A stretch of DNA of 64,000 nucleotides from Hippopus hippopus (taxonomy: Eukaryota > Mollusca > Bivalvia > Cardiida > Cardiidae), in contig OX328104.1 of the NCBI GenBank assembly GCA_946811185.2, positions 16,132,914 through 16,196,913 on the forward strand. Direction: 5' to 3'. The notes below the pieces were generated by a model. That model did not search any database, was not told the DNA's origin, and saw nothing but the letters and a program-made list of their open reading frames with translations. A program made the position numbers and the translations under genes. Shown piece by piece: positions 30,856 through 41,424 of this stretch (positions are counted from its first letter, which is position 1; every line of letters begins with the position of its first letter).

Positions 30856-32055
30856 CTTAAGAAGAATGTGAACACTTATTACTAGATTTTTGTGAAAGGG
30901 TAGAAAAAAAAAAACACGGAAAGATATCGATTATCAGCATTTTCTCATTTCCCCACAATGCTGTCTAAGGCCTTATTATGTAAGGTCGTTGCAACTAAGA
31001 ATTGTTTGGTAAAAGAAAAATATTGCAACAAGATATTTGAAGAGGCGGGTGGTTCGTATTTTGTGCTTCAGATCTTTTGTGTTGGCCAGTGCACCTATCC
31101 AAGAATTTCTTCACATCTTGCCAAAATTCCTTTATATCGTTAATGAAATTCAGTTCGACATGATTCATTCGTCTCTCATTGCTGAACTTTGCGTCGACTT
31201 TGTTTGTCGAAATTTAGCCATTGGCTTGGAATGAACGGTAGGAATGTATGCTAAAGGTGCAATGTCTTGTGACTTAATTGAAATAACGGAAACGGCGTCA
31301 ATTCGCAACAGAACGACAAAAAATTTTGGACAAGTCCAAATATCAAACTATTTTCACACGTCATCTACAATATAGATCAGACACAATGAAATATTCTTTG
31401 AAATGGTATAATTTTTGGCGAGACTTGAAGGCCAAAGGGATCTCATCTCTGAAACGGGTCAACTTACCTGTTACCTGGAGTCCATTCTGTCGTTTATGTC
31501 TGCACTTCCTACAAGTTCTCTATTCCAACCATTTTTTTTCCAGCCAGCAATCAGAATTTATTTTTCCAGAGTCCCGATGTACAGCTAGAGTTTTCTTGCG
31601 TTTGATATTATTTTTTCCTGTTCTTTGAAGACTTCGACACCCATGCTTGTGTGTTTGAGTGTTAAGGGTTTTTAATTGTTTTGTTTTCAAATATTCATGC
31701 TCCAAAAATCTTAAAACATCCCTTTCTAATATCAGTTTTCAAATCTTTACCAGATGACGAAATTTCAGACTTGTCCAAAGTGACAACATTTACAGATGAC
31801 AAAGACAATGAGCAATGCTCTGGAAATACGGAGTTTAATGCGTTACAGTGATGCATTATACTAAGCAAGCCATCATAGTTCTTGATCCATCAAATCCACT
31901 TTGTCTAACAAACCAACTGAATCATGAGACAAGCTGATCCTTCGAGCAGCAGAAAATTGACCAAGAGCAAAAAATTTCGACCCATGTCTACCTGAACAGC
32001 CTGTGCTGACCTTAATCCAAATCATTGTTTGAAAAGAAGCAGTTGCTGCTAAATT

Positions 32056-33390
32056 TTGCCGAAAAAAAGACGTCAATAGAGGCAACAAATAGCTTCTATT
32101 ATTCCTTTTTTATTTTCGTTGGAGGTAATGCAGACCTCTGCTCAGAAAAAGGAGGGGCATACAGCTAGCCCAAAATAAAGCATACGCGAAAGTAATACCA
32201 GCGGTATTATCCGAGGCGCAAAATGCAGAGATGGATGGGGCTTTCTCAGGAGGATCTGGATGGCTTCCAACAAAAAAATGTGTACATGTTTTTTTTCTTC
32301 CTGACACATAAATCTTAGCAGCAACTGCTCCTTTTCTAACAATGATTTGGATTAAGATCTGATCTTGAAAAATATATCGAACTAAAATTTTAATTTTTTT
32401 AACGCCGGATATGCAAAACATTGAGGAAAGAATAATAGTTGCTGGCGAGGTTACTTTTCATTCATTTTTCTTCATACTGAACCATAAGAGATTTTCAGTA
32501 TTCACATTTAGTGCCTCTTGCGCCGTCTCTTTTTTTTGTGGTATTTGTCGAAGACAATACCACTATGAGTTCAATATTAAATTTTGAAGACCATGTATCG
32601 TATTTTGTGCAAAGCCGAAGGAAATAAATCCAATTAAACTCAATTTTTCTCAGACAAATGAGTTTTTCGGTAGCACTCAGATATGTAGTTGGAAATGGCA
32701 TGTTAAAATACACTGGGTGAGGCCATCGATTGTGGAAATACTAATTTTTGATTGAAAATAGCTTTACTCGCTCATAGCCTTCTATTGGCGCAATGATATA
32801 TACAAAATTTGTCTACTGATCGCTTGGTCCTGGGCTTTTTCGTTCCAAAACCAGTTCGTCCCATGGCTTGTAAGTCCCATGATTGCGCGCTACTCCATTT
32901 GATTGGGCATGAATATTTATAGATCGAAATAATTGATTGTAATGTTGGGAATTAAATGTTAACGGCCAAATATATTTCAAAATCATAGTTTTCAGGTACA
33001 AACTTAATTTTATTCGATATATTCATATGGTTTCTCTCTCTATCCATCATGCGTCCTACTGTCAAGGGACGTTACTCCTGACTCCTCCAAAGGATCAAAG
33101 GGAGACCACCAATACACAAATAATCATAACTTTGTCATGAGTACTCTCCCTTCAATGAAAAAAGGATTAATTTGCTTAGTAGGTTGACTTTCAAGCCAAT
33201 ATTTGAATAATATTTCTCCTTTTCTTTCAAATTATTAATTCCATACAATGGCTTCCTTGACAAATACCACTTCAGCGTTTTCAACGCTTTGATTTTTAAA
33301 GAGATTTCTTTTTTTCTGCACATATTTTGAATTGAGAAAAGTCTAGAGTTTGTCAATAGGGGCAGAATTTGCGTTCACCCAAATTCCTTT
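32056..33390. other. Unassigned intergenic sequence
   Basis: Between the palindrome and the next MITE no gene was recognised. An open frame of 103 codons on the minus strand (32110-32421) has no domain seen. At 32281-32362 a direct copy of the palindrome's left outer edge (27041-27118) occurs. A 73-codon minus-strand frame at 33135-33356 is lysine-rich and unrecognised. Confidence 0.5.
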
Positions 33391-33399
33391 TTATTCTTT

Positions 33400-33551
33400 G
33401 ATGCTGAAGAATGCTTTTAAAAAATATTTGGGAAAAGGAGAAAACACTGACAAATAACTCTGTCACATTTTCCCACAATGTTGTCCACTCTGTCAAAGAC
33501 AAATCACATCATCTGAGTCACATTTAGTTTGTTTTATGCTAAGGATTTAAC
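33400..33551 (-). mobile_element. Family A MITE, degenerate
   Basis: TTTGGGAAAAGGAGAAAACAC, loop altered, TTTTCCCACAATGTTGTCC, end GCTAAGGATTTAA. Confidence 0.7.
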
Positions 33552-33735
33552 TCTTTCTTGTAAATATAATATTTATGCCTCTGAAAAATTGTGAGAAAAA
33601 GAGCAATTGCTCGAATAAGCAAGTGCTCCTTTTCCCACAATGTTTTCTATACTTTTCAAAAATATGCTTTCCACTCCTTCATATGTTTGTCTGTTTTTAT
33701 GATTTGTAAAACTTTTACATAGGCCTAAAATAGTT
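33548..33735 (-). mobile_element. Family A MITE with altered loop
   Basis: TTAACTCTTTCTTGTAAATA; stem with GAGCAATTGCTC instead of the usual GAAAATGCTGG loop. It shares the junction with the copy before it. Confidence 0.7.
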
Positions 33736-33758
33736 TAAGATGGAAATCTGTTAACACT

Positions 33759-33988
33759 TTAACTCTTTACCACACAATGCCCACATAAAACAACCCTGGA
33801 AAAGAAACCCTTTGAAAACATTGTGGGAAAAGGAGAAAGTGATGGTAACTAGCATTTTCTCCTTTTCCCAGAATGTTTTCTACCCTATCAAAGAAAAATT
33901 GCACCATTTGAGCCACATTGAAATTGTCGTCTGCAAATGGCTTTCAATTTGGACAAGGCTAAAATTCTTTTGTCTGGTAAAGGATTAA
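33759..33988 (-). mobile_element. Family A MITE, complete
   Basis: TTAACTCTTTACCACACAAT to TGTCTGGTAAAGGATTAA. Confidence 0.87.
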
Positions 33989-34034
33989 AAGAAAACATCT
34001 TGCTGTGTAAGACATGTCTTAATTATGAGAAATA

Positions 34035-34306
34035 AACTCTTAACCAAACAAAAAAACTTTGGACTGGATCAAATTGAAAGCATATGGAGAAAACAAATGT
34101 TGCTCAAATGGTGATTTTTGTATTTGATAGGGTAGAAAACATTGTGGGAAAAGGAGAAAATGCTGGTAACCAGCATTTTCTCCTTTTCCCACAACGTTTT
34201 CTACCCTATCAAAGAAAAATTGCACTGTTTGAGCCACACTGAAATTGTCGTCTGCAAAGGCTTTCAATTTGGAAAAGGCTAAAGTTTTGTCGTCTTGTAA
34301 AGGGTG
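34035..34306 (+). mobile_element. Family A MITE with long arms on both sides
   Basis: Unusual symmetric copy: the long arm (GGATCAAATTGAAAGC and its mirror GCTTTCAATTTGG) is present on both sides of the perfect core, giving a palindrome of about 250 bp. Confidence 0.8.
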
Positions 34307-34319
34307 GCTGTAGTTGCTG

Positions 34320-34420
34320 AAAAAGAAGATGAACAGATTAGTCTCAGAGTGCACAGAATAGGCAGTGTGATCTTGGGTATACACTGTCTGCATATTTGTC
34401 AAATAGAAAGTTGTAGTTGT
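34320..34420. mobile_element. Family B fragment
   Basis: AGTGCACAGAATAGGCAGTG and GTATACACTGTCTGCA remain. Confidence 0.5.
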
Positions 34421-34800
34421 AAAGATGCAACCTTTGCTTATTCTGCATCGACTGAGAATGTCCATTCCATTTTATTCTGTGCAACAAGCGTTTAGATGCG
34501 CAGCACTATTCATCAAGTATACCATCAAATTTTGTGCCATCCATATGACTGATAATCAATATGTACATAACATCATCCAAGATATCATTCCATGTTTTGT
34601 TCGTTTTGTATTATGTCAGATTGAATGGAGTCATTTAACTACAACATACAGAAGACTTTTTGTCTGTTTATCTCAAGAATCTCAAATTTGTCTCTTATCT
34701 CATAATACTAGTATTCCCCGTTTTGTTTGATTTTGCAAATGAGGAACATAGGTAGGAAAACACGAGTTATATGTTGTCCAATGTGCACAGATAAGAAATA

Positions 34801-35011
34801 TTAAACCTTCGGCTGCTAAGTGCGACTCACTGACCTTTTGCAGACAGTGTAGATCAAGATCAGAGTGCACAGAACGTGCAGTCTGATCTTGGATCTACAC
34901 TGTCCGATAAAGATATATTTTTCTCCAAAAAATAGTTCGAAATAGTAACATTTGGGTTTTACTATCGACTTGAAAGTTTCAGGTTAGTTTATTTAGCAGG
35001 ATAAGGGTTAA
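34801..35011. mobile_element. Family B MITE, complete, TTAA at both ends
   Basis: TTAAACCTTCGGCTGCTAAG to GCAGGATAAGGGTTAA. Core GACAGTGTAGATCAAGATC and its mirror GATCTACACTGTCCG. Confidence 0.88.
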
Positions 35012-35154
35012 AGATAAATGAATACCAAATATGAATTGTTAGGGTGAGAAAATTGAGAAAAGACCTATTGCTTACAACAAGCGATTTCTCCTTTTTCTGA
35101 GTTGATTTCAAAAGTTGTCTACAAAATTATACAAATATGTAAACTGGTTTCATG

Positions 35155-35305
35155 ACATGCAGAAAATTGACCGTTAGTAAAAAGTTTTGACCCAGGTCAG
35201 CCTGCTGGGACTGCAGAGGCTGACATGTGTTGATACTTTCTGCAGATGCTTTTTGCAGATACTTTTTGCAGCCTGTGCAGGCTTACCTGGGTCGATACTT
35301 TTCTG
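35155..35305. mobile_element. Family C MITE, rearranged fragment
   Basis: TTTTGACCCAGGTCAGCCTGC, then AGGCTGACATGTGTTGATAC and a third GCAGGCTTACCTGGGTCG. The hairpin arm is partly duplicated. Confidence 0.65.
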
Positions 35306-35309
35306 TAGA

Positions 35310-35528
35310 TGCAGTAACGCTTTACCAAATGACAAAATTTTAGACCTGTCCAAATTGAAAATAATTGCAGACAACATATTATATTTGGCCAAAATGATGG
35401 TAATTGTCTATGAAGATGTAGAAAACCTTGTGGGGAAAGGAGAAAATGCTGGTTATCAGCATTTTCTCCTTTTCCCACAAGGCTTTCAAAAGATTATTTC
35501 TCCAGGGTCATTAACTCGAGATTGTGGG
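35310..35528 (+). mobile_element. Family A MITE
   Basis: GCTTTACCAAATGACAAAAT, core 35420-35485, end GTCATTAACTCGAGATTGTG. The right terminus is lost. Confidence 0.8.
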
Positions 35529-35589
35529 GATATTTTCATAGTGTATGATTTATTTATAATTTCATTGTCATTCTTTACGAGAGTTTCTC

Positions 35590-35702
35590 AACAAAGCTGA
35601 CAGTGATAAATCAAAGATCAGACTGCATGTTTTGTACAGTTTAACCTTGATCTATACAGGCCACAAAGGCATATTAAGTTGTAAAAGGTACTTTAAAGGT
35701 TA
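35590..35702. mobile_element. Family B MITE fragment
   Basis: CAAAGCTGACAGTGATAAATC to GTACTTTAAAGGTTAA. Confidence 0.7.
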
Positions 35703-36012
35703 ATAAATAAAGAGAGAAAACTGTTTTCTGCTAAAAATTCTTTTTAAATTACAAAACATGAGAATGTTGTAAACCGTTTCAAGGTGTGCAATGAACACTT
35801 GACTTTATTTCTTCATTGTTTAAAGAAAAAAGACATCAGTCACTAATTTTTCATACTACATGTAGGCTAATTTTAGTAGACTTTCAGGGTGCTATCCATC
35901 ATTTTACAACCTTTTACCAAAAAATCCTGTATTTTCAATAACCCTGAAGATAAAAGGCTTTTGAAAATATTTCCTCAGTATCTTTCGACCCTATCTAAGA
36001 CAAGTCCCTTGA

Positions 36013-36243
36013 TTTAAGTCTTTACAAGACAACAAAATTTTAAACTTATCCCAATTTAAAACATTTGCAGATGACAAAATAAAATGTGACTGAAAAATAG
36101 AAATTTAGGTTTGGAAGGTTAGAAAACATTGTGGAAAAAGGAAAAAAATGCTGGTTACCAGCATTTTCTCCTTTTCCCACAATGTTTTCAAAAGGCTTCT
36201 TCCTCAGGGTCATTAAAAGTTGGGATTGTATAGTAAAGGGTAA
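36013..36243 (+). mobile_element. Family A MITE
   Basis: TTAAGTCTTTACAAGACAAC to TATAGTAAAGGGTAA; a further degraded copy lies at 35908-36010. Confidence 0.82.
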
Positions 36244-36295
36244 AGCCATTTTCTATATGTCATATACATATGCTTTCAATTTGGACCAGTAAAGA

Positions 36296-36458
36296 GTTAA
36301 ACCTTTACAGAAGAATTCTGTGTTTTAACAGCCCTGACAGCGAAGCCATGTAGAAACTTTGTGTGAAAAGGAAAAAATGCTGGTAACCATCATTTTCACC
36401 TCCCACAATGTCTTTTGGTGAAGAGTTATTAAACACAGGATTGTTTGGTAAAGGATTA
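36296..36458 (-). mobile_element. Family A MITE, right stem short
   Basis: TTAAACCTTTACAGAAGAAT to TTTGGTAAAGGATTAA; right stem lost CTTTTC. Confidence 0.72.
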
Positions 36459-36719
36459 AAGAAAAAAAGAAAAAAATGAATTGGTCAAAATATCTCACAA
36501 AAAATGGATAGTAAGGCAAAGTCACCAACATTTCTAAATTTCAAAGTAACACAAGTTTTGGTTGGCTTCACCAAGTGGATTAACCAATCAGAAATCATGT
36601 TACATTCTAATTCAAAATAAGACCAAAAGTGGTAGTTTAGAATGGTTGGAGAATACCCTTACTGTACAAAAGGCTGTATCAAGTTCACACAATACCTCTA
36701 GGGGACAATTTATCTGATC

Positions 36720-36943
36720 TTAACTTCTCACCATGCCTGACAATTAAAGACTTTGAGGAAGAAGGCTTTGGAAAACATTGTGAGAAAAGGAGAAAATGCT
36801 GGTAACCAGCATTTTCTCCTTTTCCCACAATCTTTTCTACCTGTTCAAAAGCAAATTCTATAACTTGACTCACATTTTATTTGTATGTGCAAATTCTCTG
36901 GATTTGGATGTCTCTAAAATTTTTTCAAGTGATAAAAAGTTAA
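36720..36943 (-). mobile_element. Family A MITE
   Basis: TTAACTTCTCACCATGCCTG to AGTGATAAAAAGTTAA. Confidence 0.8.
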
Positions 36944-36956
36944 AGCTGATCGTTTT

Positions 36957-37185
36957 TTAACTCTTTTCCACATAATCCCAAGTTTTAACAACCCTAAAGA
37001 ATAATTCCTTTGAAAACATTGTGGGAAAACGAGAAAATGCTGATAATCAGCATTTTCTCCTTTCCTCACAATGTTTTCTACCCCATCAAGGACAAGTTTC
37101 ATCACTTGACCTATATTAGAGTTGTCATCTGCAAATGCTTTCAGTTTGTACAGGTCTGTGATTTACTTGTGAGGTACAGAGCTAA
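36957..37185 (-). mobile_element. Family A MITE
   Basis: TTAACTCTTTTCCACATAAT; good core at 37015-37080; right end decayed (GAGGTACAGAGCTAA). Confidence 0.82.
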
Positions 37186-37323
37186 AACAATGCGGCAAAA
37201 ATAGAAGTTTGTTGTATAACCAAAGTCTATTCACATGCATTCCTGAAATTCATTTACTTCAAGTTGATCAATATTCTACAACAATGTTTTTAATGACTTT
37301 TCCTACAGAGCAGTCTTATGTCA

Positions 37324-37551
37324 TTAACTCTTTACCAGACAACAAAATTTCTGATAGGTTCAAACTGAAAGCACTTGCAGACAACAAATTGAAGGTGGCC
37401 CAAATGCCAAAATTTGCCCTTGATACTGTAGAAAACATTGTGGGAAAAGAAGAAAATGCTGGTTACCAGCATTTTCTCCTTTTCCCACAATGTTTTCAAA
37501 AGCTGTCTTTGTCAGGGTCGTTAACAATCGTCATTGTGTGGTAAAGGGTAA
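37324..37551 (+). mobile_element. Family A MITE just 3' of the ADAMTSL gene
   Basis: TTAACTCTTTACCAGACAAC to TGTGGTAAAGGGTAA. Confidence 0.85.
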
Positions 37552-37645
37552 ACAATATAAATATGGCAGAAAATTTGTCATGGTACAGTACATAAAAAGA
37601 AAAAAAAAAAACCACTAATATCATAATAAACAAAAGCAGTCTTCA

Positions 37646-37824
37646 TCAGCTAAGAATAGCCTTGTCAGTGTCATCATCAGTAGTAGTAGAAGTATCATCA
37701 TCAGTGTCGTAATCATCATAATAGTCTTCAGTGCATGTTCGACAACACCGACCAGCGAAACTACCATGTTGACACAAGTTCATCAACTTTATCACGCTGC
37801 AGTATTCACTCTCATCTTCACAGC
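37646..37824 (-). CDS. ADAMTSL-like gene, last exon: PLAC domain and acidic tail
   Basis: Acceptor (minus strand) is a long T tract and CACAG; stop TGA at 37646-37648. CEDESEYCSVIKLMNLC then FAGRCCRTC gives the six-cysteine pattern of the PLAC (protease and lacunin) domain, normally C-terminal in ADAMTSL, papilin and several ADAMTS proteins. After the last cysteine a tail of about 27 residues is dominated by Asp, Thr and Tyr (DDYDTDDDTSTTTDDD). It is not part of the usual PLAC domain and could bind calcium or cationic partners; this is inference. Confidence 0.9.
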
Positions 37825-37862
37825 CTGTGAAAAAAAAAACCATGGGTACTAGTAAACTAATC

Positions 37863-38152
37863 TTAACCTTAAGAGTGCAAATTAGCCTTACAGACACTTT
37901 CAGTCTAGAAAAAAGACCCCAATAATTGCAATTTCATGGTTGTTCTAGTCTATATTAACTTGGCAAAGCAGGCATTGTAGATCAAAGATCAAACTGCATA
38001 CTCTGTGCAGTTTGATTTTGAGTTATACTGGCTGAAATGTCTTCGCAATGGGGGGACACCGTATATCAAAGATAAGACTACACATTCTGTTTAATCTGAT
38101 TTTGATCTTCACTTACCACAAAAGCAATAGTTGTGTAAGGCACTTTGAGAGT
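37863..38152. mobile_element. Family B MITE, core duplicated
   Basis: TTAACCTTAAGAGTGCAAAT end. Two successive cores: AGATCAAAGATCAAACTGC with its mirror at about 37975-38030, then CCGTATATCAAAGATAAGAC and TTTGATCTTCACTTACC at 38055-38115. Confidence 0.75.
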
Positions 38153-38169
38153 TACAAATTCAAAATTGT

Positions 38170-38318
38170 ACAAATTAGCTAAAGATCTCTGATAGGGTTG
38201 AAGACATTATGGGAAAAGGAGAAAATGCTGGTAAACAGCATTTTCTCCTTTTCCCACAACGTTTTTAAAAGCCTTCTCTTTCAGGGTTGTTAAAAGTCAG
38301 GATTGTGTGGTAAAGAGT
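38170..38318 (+). mobile_element. Family A MITE, left arm lost
   Basis: GATAGGGTTGAAGACATTATG core start, right end TGTGGTAAAGAGTT. Confidence 0.78.
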
Positions 38319-38464
38319 TCGTACAAGCACATTTCAACATCTTTGCTTCTTTGGGGCCTTAATAGAGTTGCCATTAAGGTTTAACTTCTCAAGGCCTCCT
38401 TTATCTTCAAGAAAATACAGAGAGATATATACGATCTAAAATGAGGTCGCATTTGAGATAAAAT

Positions 38465-38552
38465 CTTATGAAACCAGTCTAGGGAAAAAGTTATTAAGTG
38501 AGCCTTTGGCGAGCTTAATAACATTTTTCCTTGACAAGTTTCATAAAAAGTT
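38465..38552. repeat. Hairpin repeat
   Basis: CTTATGAAACCAGTC...AAAAAGTTATTAAG mirrored by CTTAATAACATTTTTCC...GTTTCATAA. Downstream at 38699-38706 and 38710-38717 are two exact TGACGTCA octamers. Confidence 0.75.
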
Positions 38553-38823
38553 TTCCTCAAACTCCAACGAATGTCAGATTCTTTTTATCACATAATGATA
38601 TTTCACAAATTATAGATCAGAAGATGCAAAACCATCTATAGATGCAACCCCGGTAATATCCGTAAAATCCATTCACTTCTATGAAATATATACAAAATGA
38701 CGTCAAAAATGACGTCACACAATTGTGATAAAGATGTTTAAGATAAAAAAATTCATAATAGGAATATTACACTGAAAAAAAGGGAGGTTATGTGATAAAA
38801 AACTATAAGAGAGAAATACTCAC

Positions 38824-38986
38824 TAGTTGGATCTGTATCCAAACATGGGGGTCCTGAACACTTTCTGGTAGTTCTAGGACGTTCTAGCATGTCACAACTT
38901 CCCTGTGGGGCCAGCTTTCCTGTGTTAGACCACTGACAGGTCAGCATTCGATACCTGCTCCCCTCTTCTCCACATTCTGCCATGCA
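38824..38986 (-). CDS. ADAMTSL-like gene, exon with last TSP1 unit
   Basis: Acceptor TACTTTCAG, donor ACTA/GTGAGT. Starts at the cysteine after the W-x-x-C of the preceding exon and ends one base into a serine codon. CMAECGEEGSRYRMLTCQW through CDMLERPRTTRKCSGPPC follows the TSP1 pattern with six cysteines. The CSxTCG core is replaced by CMAECG, so O-fucose attachment is not expected. A Thr/Asp/Pro linker leads to PLAC. Confidence 0.9.
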
Positions 38987-39117
38987 CTGAAAGTATATAT
39001 TTCCATTTAACATCTGATAGTACCACAACACTATTGTTTAATTAACTTCATTTAGTAACCATCATGTTGAGATCCCAAGCCCAGTTTTTACTATAATTGA
39101 GACTTACCAAACAGTCG

Positions 39118-39392
39118 CCCGGCCGGGTAGCTCAGTGGTAAGTGTATCTGACTTGTGACCTGGAGGTTGCGGGTTTGATACCCGTTTGCGGCGAACTTTC
39201 TTTCTGGTGATTATTCACCTCCAGCCTCTGATGCATGTGAGAAAAGTAGTTAGTGGCATTGGGAAGAAAGTTGTGTCAGTTCTGGTGTGAGAAAGCCAGG
39301 TAACACATTTGTGCATCACTGACTGCCATGATATGACCTAAGCTGTTAAAATGGCGTTAAACTCCAATACAAACAAACAAACAAAACAAAAA
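39118..39392 (+). mobile_element. tRNA-derived SINE with 11-bp target duplication
   Basis: ACCAAACAGTC at 39107-39117 and 39393-39403. Head CGGGTAGCTCAGTGGTAAGTG and GGGTTTGATACCC; tail (CAAA)n. Confidence 0.9.
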
Positions 39393-39412
39393 ACCAAACA
39401 GTCACTTGCCCT

Positions 39413-39640
39413 AACCCTTTACCAAACAATACCTGATTTTTGTGGCTATGACAGAGAAGCCTTTTGAAAACATTGTGGGAAAAGGAGAATATGCTGGTTA
39501 CCAGCATTTTCTCCTTTTTCCACTATGTATTCTACCATTTCAAAGACAGAAATAATATGTTGGGCTACATTGGATTTGTTATCAGTAAATGCTTTCAATT
39601 TGGACAAGTCTAATAATTTTGTTGTGTGGGAAAGAGTTAA
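39413..39640 (-). mobile_element. Family A MITE
   Basis: CTAACCCTTTACCAAACAAT to TGTGTGGGAAAGAGTTAA. Confidence 0.85.
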
Positions 39641-39974
39641 GTGGTCAGTTTTGTTTTTTCCCTGTGGTGACATCTAAAGACAAGTTTAACTCTCCCTAGA
39701 GGTGATTCAATATCCCCACAGTGTGCATTGATGTTAATTCCTAATGTGCACAATGCAAAAAGTATCCAAGTTCATGGGATATAAATTTTCAGCACACTGA
39801 CTGGAGTATTGTGTATCTACAGGTTTTTAGCTGTAACAAGATTCAGTACAATAACAGCCAACTGAAGGAGGAGTTTCCAGCACAATTTGACCTGAGAGAA
39901 TGTTGACTGTCAAACAGAAAGACAAACAGATGGATGGACAGATAGGCTGATTCCTATATACCCAAAAACGTTTG

Positions 39975-40240
39975 AGCCATGCTCTGGCAAAAAGGGGGTT
40001 TAATGCATCTCCATGATGCATTATACCAATCAATAAGTTGGGATCCATAAAATCCATTTTGTCTGACAAATGGCTAAGTCCCAAGGTAGAATGGTCCCTG
40101 GACATGCAGAAAATTTACCAAAAGCAAAAAGTTTTGACACAGGTCAGCCTGCGCAAACTGCGCAGGATGACCTGAGTCGATACTTTTTCCAGATGTATCA
40201 AATCTCCTTTTTCACAGAACATGGGTCATTTGTTTTACAT
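39975..40240 (-). mobile_element. Family C MITE
   Basis: GAGCCATGCTCTGGCAAAAA at the left and CACAGAACATGGGTCAT at the right. Core GCCTGCGCAAACTGCGCAGG. Confidence 0.82.
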
Positions 40241-40268
40241 GGGTGTAAAACCTATGTAAACTTATTAC

Positions 40269-40457
40269 CTCTGACCAGCTCGATGTGTTCCAAATAGCTG
40301 TACAATTTGGATTAAAACAATCTCTGACATTGTCAGGAGGGAACCCCAGCTCTGAGCAGTATTCATCATCAGTGATACTGTCATTAAACTCCACCATACA
40401 GTCCACAGGCCTTCTCTGTATGGAAAACTGATTACGAACACAATCCTCCTCTGAACA
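40269..40457 (-). CDS. ADAMTSL-like gene, exon with degenerate TSP1 unit
   Basis: Acceptor TTTTATTGCAG, donor GAG/GTAATA; 63 codons, phase 0 at both ends. Starts CSEEDCVRNQFSIQRRPVDC, where the usual C-S-x-S/T-C-G turn has become CSEEDC, and ends with WNTSSWSE, the tryptophan strand of the next unit. Cysteine count still fits TSP1. Sequons NDS, NCT and NTS. Exons that begin at the first TSP1 cysteine recur through this gene. Confidence 0.88.
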
Positions 40458-40509
40458 CTGCAATAAAAGCAGGAAAGTATAATTTGTATGTGATTTTACC
40501 TCATTCCCT

Positions 40510-40815
40510 CTTGCAGGGTATTGTATACTGTGTTATCCCATTTTTAATATTATTTCAGTTATATCACAGTAGCCAGTGCACCTATCCATGCTTTCCTGAA
40601 GTTTCTGTTACCAGTTCTTCACACAATATTTTTCCCAAGCCACTGGCTGTTTTCCAATATAACCATCAATGGTCAGCAGTGAGGGAGGAATGAATCTTGT
40701 CATAATGACTATAATTAATTCTAAGAAAGAAGTTGGCCGAGCAGGGGATCTGAACAAGCAAACCCCTGTTCTCAAGTCCTGTGCGCTACTGAATGTGCTA
40801 CCAGGCCTCAGCCCG
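40510..40815 (-). mobile_element. tRNA-derived SINE
   Basis: On the minus strand the head reads CTGAGGCCTGGTAGCACATTC with a weak B box. The body (TCCATGCTTTCCTGAAGTTT on +) matches 10950-11275. Confidence 0.8.
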
Positions 40816-41007
40816 TCCTGCAGTTGACAATGTTTATTTTGCACAGGAGAATAATTGCTTATAATTATCAATTTTTCTTTTTGGCACAATGTTTTCACAC
40901 TTAGCATAGTATTCAACCCTTGGAATGCTACACAAAGGAACAAAACACTGAGGCAGGAGACAAAACTCAACTGCAGCCATTTTAAAGGTATTTTGCCATT
41001 ATATCTC

Positions 41008-41236
41008 TTAACTCTTTACCAAATAGCTCTCCTGATTTAACAACCCTTAAGAATAGTACTTTTGAAAACATTATAGGAAAAGAAGAAAATACTGGTTATC
41101 AGCATTTTCATCTTTTCCAAGAATGTTTTCTGTCCTTTCAAAGAACAATCCTACCATTTTAGCTACATTTAATATGTCGTCTGCAAACACTTTCAATTAT
41201 GAAAAGCCTACAATTTTGTCGTTTGATTAAGAGTTG
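41008..41236 (-). mobile_element. Family A MITE
   Basis: TTAACTCTTTACCAAATAGC to TTTGATTAAGAGTTGA; stem with several substitutions. Confidence 0.8.
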
Positions 41237-41424
41237 AGGTATCAGATTGTACTGGTAAAAGTTAGTTACATGTACGACCTTATCTTGATCTACGATGTCC
41301 ACAAAACTCGTTTAGGTTTTCTTTGGTAATCAAATGGTCAAAAAAATATTGTTTATCTCCTATTCTTCCTTTAAGAATAGTATTAAACCAGTAAACTTTG
41401 TAATCTACTGGGCCTACATTTGCC

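Larger units (their letters stand above)
27070..32055. repeat. 5-kb inverted repeat (large palindrome)
   Basis: The left arm (about 27070-29606) and right arm (about 29668-32055) are reverse complements over nearly their whole length, with a spacer of about 60 bp centred near 29637. Paired blocks in order include 27110-27310 with 31830-32010, 27310-27370 with 31740-31810, 27370-27690 with 31400-31740, 28264-28330 with 30785-30850, 28620-28730 with 30395-30490 and 29430-29535 with 29720-29850. Near the centre only about two differences were seen per 100 bp; the outer parts are more diverged with indels. The arms contain family A and C MITE pieces and a tRNA-like head. No transposase was recognised. 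Confidence 0.9.

Noticed and set aside
32110..32421. 103-codon ORF on the minus strand
   Set aside because: No recognised domain, no splice context, and it overlaps a copy of a dispersed repeat.
38699..38717. Two TGACGTCA octamers as a CRE enhancer
   Set aside because: They lie in a repeat inside an intron with no nearby promoter; noted, but a regulatory role is not supported.
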